From Sambucus nigra (Eukaryota; Streptophyta; Magnoliopsida; Dipsacales; Adoxaceae): a stretch of DNA of 64,000 nt. Below are positions 60,785-64,000 of this stretch, in pieces. The position numbers and the translations under genes were made by a program. Every line of letters starts with the position of its first letter. Positions within the stretch are counted from its first letter, which is position 1. The stretch is from the NCBI GenBank assembly GCA_949130495.1, contig OX422208.1, forward strand, positions 395,706,561 to 395,770,560. The letters are read 5' to 3'. The notes under the pieces are model-generated. The model had not been told where the DNA came from. It saw nothing but the letters and a program-made list of their open reading frames with translations, and made no database searches.

Positions 60785-63093
60785 AGCAGCAAATTAAAAA
60801 GTACATGTAGAATAAGTCATTAAAGCAAGAATGAATAATAAAAATTTGCTTCATATATATTTCCATTTTCACAATTACATCCTTTTCAAGTAGAAGAAGA
60901 AACAAAAAATACAAAGCAACGTAACTCATCCCGAACCCAATCTCTCCCCCCCCATCTCTCCAAACCCTCAATCCCTGCGGCGAATGCGGTTCCCTCGGTA
61001 GCAAGATGTCAATTCTCCACTCCCTGAGCTCGATCCCTCATTCGAGGTAGTAAGTGGAACCAGAAAAGAAGGAACAAGAATTGAGTCCTTAATATAGGCA
61101 GTCACAGTAGCCACCTAGTCCCCGATGTCCTTCAGCCGAGTAGTCGGCACCCGAACATGCTGGAAGCAAACCCACAAAATCAAAAGCCAAATTATCCAAT
61201 AAAAAGCAAAACCAATAATCAAAAGGAGAAAAGACGAGAAAAGAGAAATATACCTCAGTTTGAAGGGAATCCTCCATTATCCTCATCAATCCCAGACCCA
61301 TTGCATTAGGGCAGTCTGGAAGGCTCAGTGATCCCCCTCCAGATAACTAAAAAATATATGATGACGGAGTGACCTGAATGAGAGGAACCTCCTCTATCGC
61401 TGCCACCAATGACAATGTTCCACTTGTGCTGTGGGCCGATCCCACCATCCTACTCGTACCCCTTCCCAAAGATGTATGAGGCAAAGGCATGTTCACCACA
61501 TCATAAATACACAACGATATTATCCAAATCGTCATGAAATCGAGGTAGACGTAAGTTTCCACCGTAATCGTGTTGAGCGAATAAGTTTCTCCACCATCCT
61601 GGCCTCATCTGACATCTTCGGCACCCGCCTCATGTACATCGGAAGCATCGCCGATAGGAATTCCACCTCGTACTCCACTATCTGCTACACAACCCTCCCT
61701 CTTAAGTAACAAGAGTATCCAAATTCATGCACCATCAGTCGTCGCATGTGTGCATGCATTCCTGTCACCCCTTTGTAGTGAAGAGCCGTCCCCCGGGGAT
61801 AAAAGGTCACCTACAAGCCTAAATAATAGATCAATATTCATTAAAAGAAAGAAAATACCCAAAAAAGGATTCAAAAGAAAAAAGTAATGACCAGATCACT
61901 CGTCAAAGTGTTCAGGGTCTGTCGCACTACTGCCTGAGATAAAGACTGGTTTGACCTTCTATTGGACTTTCGCTACCGAAACATCCGACAGAAGTCATCC
62001 AAGTCCTCGTCTTTTAGGGCTATCAACTTGGCATCAATCCCTATAACCTCATAGAACCACGTCTGTGGAAAGGACAAGAATTAGTTAAAAAAACAAAAAG
62101 AAGTGCAATAAAATACAAGAAAAGAAAATGTAAAAATTACCTCCAAAATCTACGTAGCACTCATAAAGGTCTGTCGACTGCACCAACTGAATGCATCCAG
62201 AGAACAATGAAGGGTCACCAAGGTCAGGCTTCCCCAATCTTATAGAGGGACATTCGCAAAGATCCTTAAAATGGTAAAAAACATAGATGCACGACGTCGC
62301 CACTCGTCGTCACCAAAAAACCACCCAACTGAAGCAAGATAAATAATAGATCCATATGCCTCATCTATCACCCGACCATCTCTTCAATACTCCGACTCAA
62401 ACGAACCTCCCTCAGAGAGGAAATGCAAATATAATTTTCAAAAACAATCCTACCCACATCCCCTAAATCTATATAAAGTATCTTCGGCGTTAACCTCACC
62501 GTACAGTCGACCTCAATCTGCACACCCTCACAGTCTATCCCCAACAGATGCTTCACGAATATGGGATTCACAGTGATCTCCCTAAAACCCAAGTGAATAG
62601 GGTAGGTAGTGTCCCACCACCTCTCTCCCAATGCACATAAAACCGCAGTGGAATGCGGTGTCTCATCCAAAGCCTATGCAAAGTGACAAAATCCAGCAAA
62701 AGTAACTACCTGATGCACCGCCACCGAAAGACTCTCCCATATGTAGTTAAACCCAGTCATCCCCCTGAATGCAAACTCTAAGGATCAATTTAAGTTTGTC
62801 AAAACCAAAAAGAAAAGAAAAAATCCTTTCGTCGGCACAAGAAAACAAAGAAAAGAAGAAAAAGAAAAAAAATGCCAAAGATCACTTACATAGCCACTAG
62901 GGTTCCTCACCCTAGAAGAATACTGGTGTGAGGGATCGCGCAACATCAAGTGATCCTCGGCTACTTGATCAAAAAAGACAAATGCATTGTCATTGCCCAA
63001 AGCAAGGGGCACCCTAGTTCGTCACTCTAGACCCGCCCAATCATTAATGCTCAACCACTAGTGGTTGTTTCCCTCACTCAAAAAACCTTCCAT
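60785..63093 (-). pseudogene. Antisense gene 1 of Tat copy B, spliced, plant mobile domain (PMD)-like
   Basis: Minus-strand ATG at 63093 (MEGFLSEGNNH, stop, WLSINDWAGLE...). GT-AG introns fit at 62889-62776, 62140-62063, 61899-61811 and 61253-61160 (78-114 bp). Exon 2 has FAFRGMTGFNYIWESLSVAV, then ALGERWWDTTYPIHLGFREI, TVNPIFVKHLLGIDCEGV and, further on, FFTILRIF...WGSLTLVTLHCSL. That is the plant mobile domain pattern (RWW.TT..FHF.GE.T.T...F..L.G; WGSA.LA.LY). Two stops in exon 1 and others later show decay. The position, between integrase and 3' LTR in antisense, is that of Tat extra ORFs. The 3' limit (60785) is taken from where homology with copy A begins and is approximate. Function unknown. 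Confidence 0.65.
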
Positions 63094-63194
63094 TTTAATG
63101 TCTTGAAGAAATAAAGACTTAGAAACAGACTCTAGACAGAAGAAGCAGAAAAATCATATGCGAAAAGATGTGAAAAATGAGGAGGGTTTACCCC

Positions 63195-63228
63195 CTTTTA
63201 TAGTATCCCAAACAACATGCCGATCGAC
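63195..63228 (-). promoter_or_regulatory. Promoter of antisense gene 1
   Basis: Minus strand: TGTCGATCGG (63219-63228), 17 bp, then TATAAAA (63195-63201), about 100 bp before the ATG. The LTR has TGTCGATCGG, 14 bp, then TATATAA, with an ACAAG box upstream in both. Confidence 0.6.
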
Positions 63229-63249
63229 AGCCCCCTTCTTGTACCGATT

Positions 63250-63660
63250 GACATCTGCCTTTTCCTTTGAAAAGGAAGATAAAGAGACCATGCCACTTTC
63301 CAAACGGCAATCCCTACCACATTTCGATTGGTATACCCCTTGAAAGTTTGTACAAAAAATGTCAAAAAATTCTAGAAGAATCCAAAAATTCTCTGAAAAA
63401 TTCTTAAAAATTCCATACAAGTATTATAACATTTATTCATTAAGAAAGCCATTTTAAGCTCCTAAAATCTCCAGTCGAATTAATATCACATTCTTTCCCT
63501 TACTGTAAATCCTTAAATGCATGCCATAAAACTGTGCGTCCCAAAAAGGTCCACTACAATTCCTAGCGAAACGCAAAATCAAATGCTTCCCCAATAAGAT
63601 TACATAATATCCTCATAATTCCCCCGCAGAATTTCAAACTTCCTCCCTAAAAGACATGAT
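63250..63660. other. Tat copy B 3' region before the 48-bp array
   Basis: No gene. 63355-63570 is homologous to 43700-43910 of copy A. The 88-codon minus frame at 63154-63420 covers promoter and untranslated sequence and is not supported. Confidence 0.5.
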
Positions 63661-63664
63661 CCTC

Positions 63665-64000
63665 AGTCAAGATCTCGACCCATAGAATTGATTGCCTCAA
63701 CTTTAGGTACTCAAAATTGACCTCGGTCCGCAGAATTATTCGTCCAACTTTAGGTCCCCAGAATTGACCTCGGCTCACAGAATCGATCGCATCCACTTTA
63801 GGTCTTCAGAATTGATCTCGGCTCGCAGAATCGTTCGTCCCATCTATAGGTCCTCAGAATTGACCTCGGCCTACAAAATCGGTTGTCCCCACTTTAGGTC
63901 TTGAGAATTGACCTTGACCTCTTTAGAATCGGTTGTCCCAACTTTGGGTCCTCAGAATCGACCTCGGCCCGTAGAATCGATCGTTCAACTTTAGGTCCTC
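63665..64000 (+). repeat. 48-bp tandem repeat, copy B, cut by window edge
   Basis: About seven units of the 'tttaggtcctcagaattgac' + 'ctcggcc' repeat, as at 44055-44775, running off the right edge. Confidence 0.9.

Larger units (their letters stand above)
48330..64000 (+). mobile_element. Tat/Ogre-type Ty3-gypsy retrotransposon, copy B, open at right edge
   Basis: The layout is as in copy A but without the big insertions: LTR (48330-50460), primer site, leader, gag, protease, linker, RT, RNase H, integrase (to about 58830), two antisense genes (63.1-59.5 kb) and the start of the 48-bp array. By comparison with copy A the 3' LTR should start about 0.4 kb beyond the window. Many stops make it non-autonomous, though less decayed than copy A in linker, RT and RNase H. 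Confidence 0.85.

Overview
This window is nuclear DNA of a flowering plant, almost certainly repeat-rich pericentromeric or intergenic heterochromatin. It is AT-rich, has no intact host gene, rRNA or tRNA, and nearly all of it can be assigned to nested transposable elements. The evidence for a plant is the Tat/Ogre-type Ty3-gypsy elements, a Ty1-copia element with an initiator-Met primer site, a CACTA DNA transposon, plant-type COX17 and importin-alpha fragments, and antisense 'plant mobile domain' genes. The species cannot be named from the sequence.

Layout. (1) An old Tat-type Ty3-gypsy element (copy A, + strand) is the scaffold of the left three quarters. Its 5' LTR enters at the left edge (1-1414), followed by a tRNA-Arg-like primer site, leader, gag, protease, RT, RNase H and integrase. 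The best-fitting 3' LTR is at 44859-47225. Three insertions split it: a 5.3 kb non-autonomous copia-like element (4681-10025, minus), a 1.5 kb solo LTR inside the integrase (15102-16599), and a 22.5 kb CACTA transposon (19832-42287, target duplication CAA). (2) The CACTA element carries a foldback element, a COX17 copy with one stop codon, an importin-alpha exon, other unidentified spliced fragments, a 5.4 kb satellite array (period about 168 bp, itself hit by a 365 bp MITE), and a nested copia element (31217-41155, minus, duplication TCGTT) with well-matched 2.0 kb LTRs. (3) After copy A and a 1.1 kb spacer, a second Tat element of the same family (copy B) runs from 48330 past the right edge. 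It has no internal insertion and serves as the ruler for reading copy A.

The most interesting biology is: the CACTA element as a carrier of host gene pieces; antisense, intron-containing genes between pol and the 3' LTR of the Tat family, with different cargo in the two copies; an antisense-gene promoter that resembles the LTR promoter; and a copia gag-pol frame with five stops that are all compatible with C-to-T change.

Limits: domain names come from reading translations by eye. No alignment, database search or divergence calculation was run. Boundaries given to the base are those where I could see TG/CA ends, primer sites or target duplications. Others are approximate and marked so.
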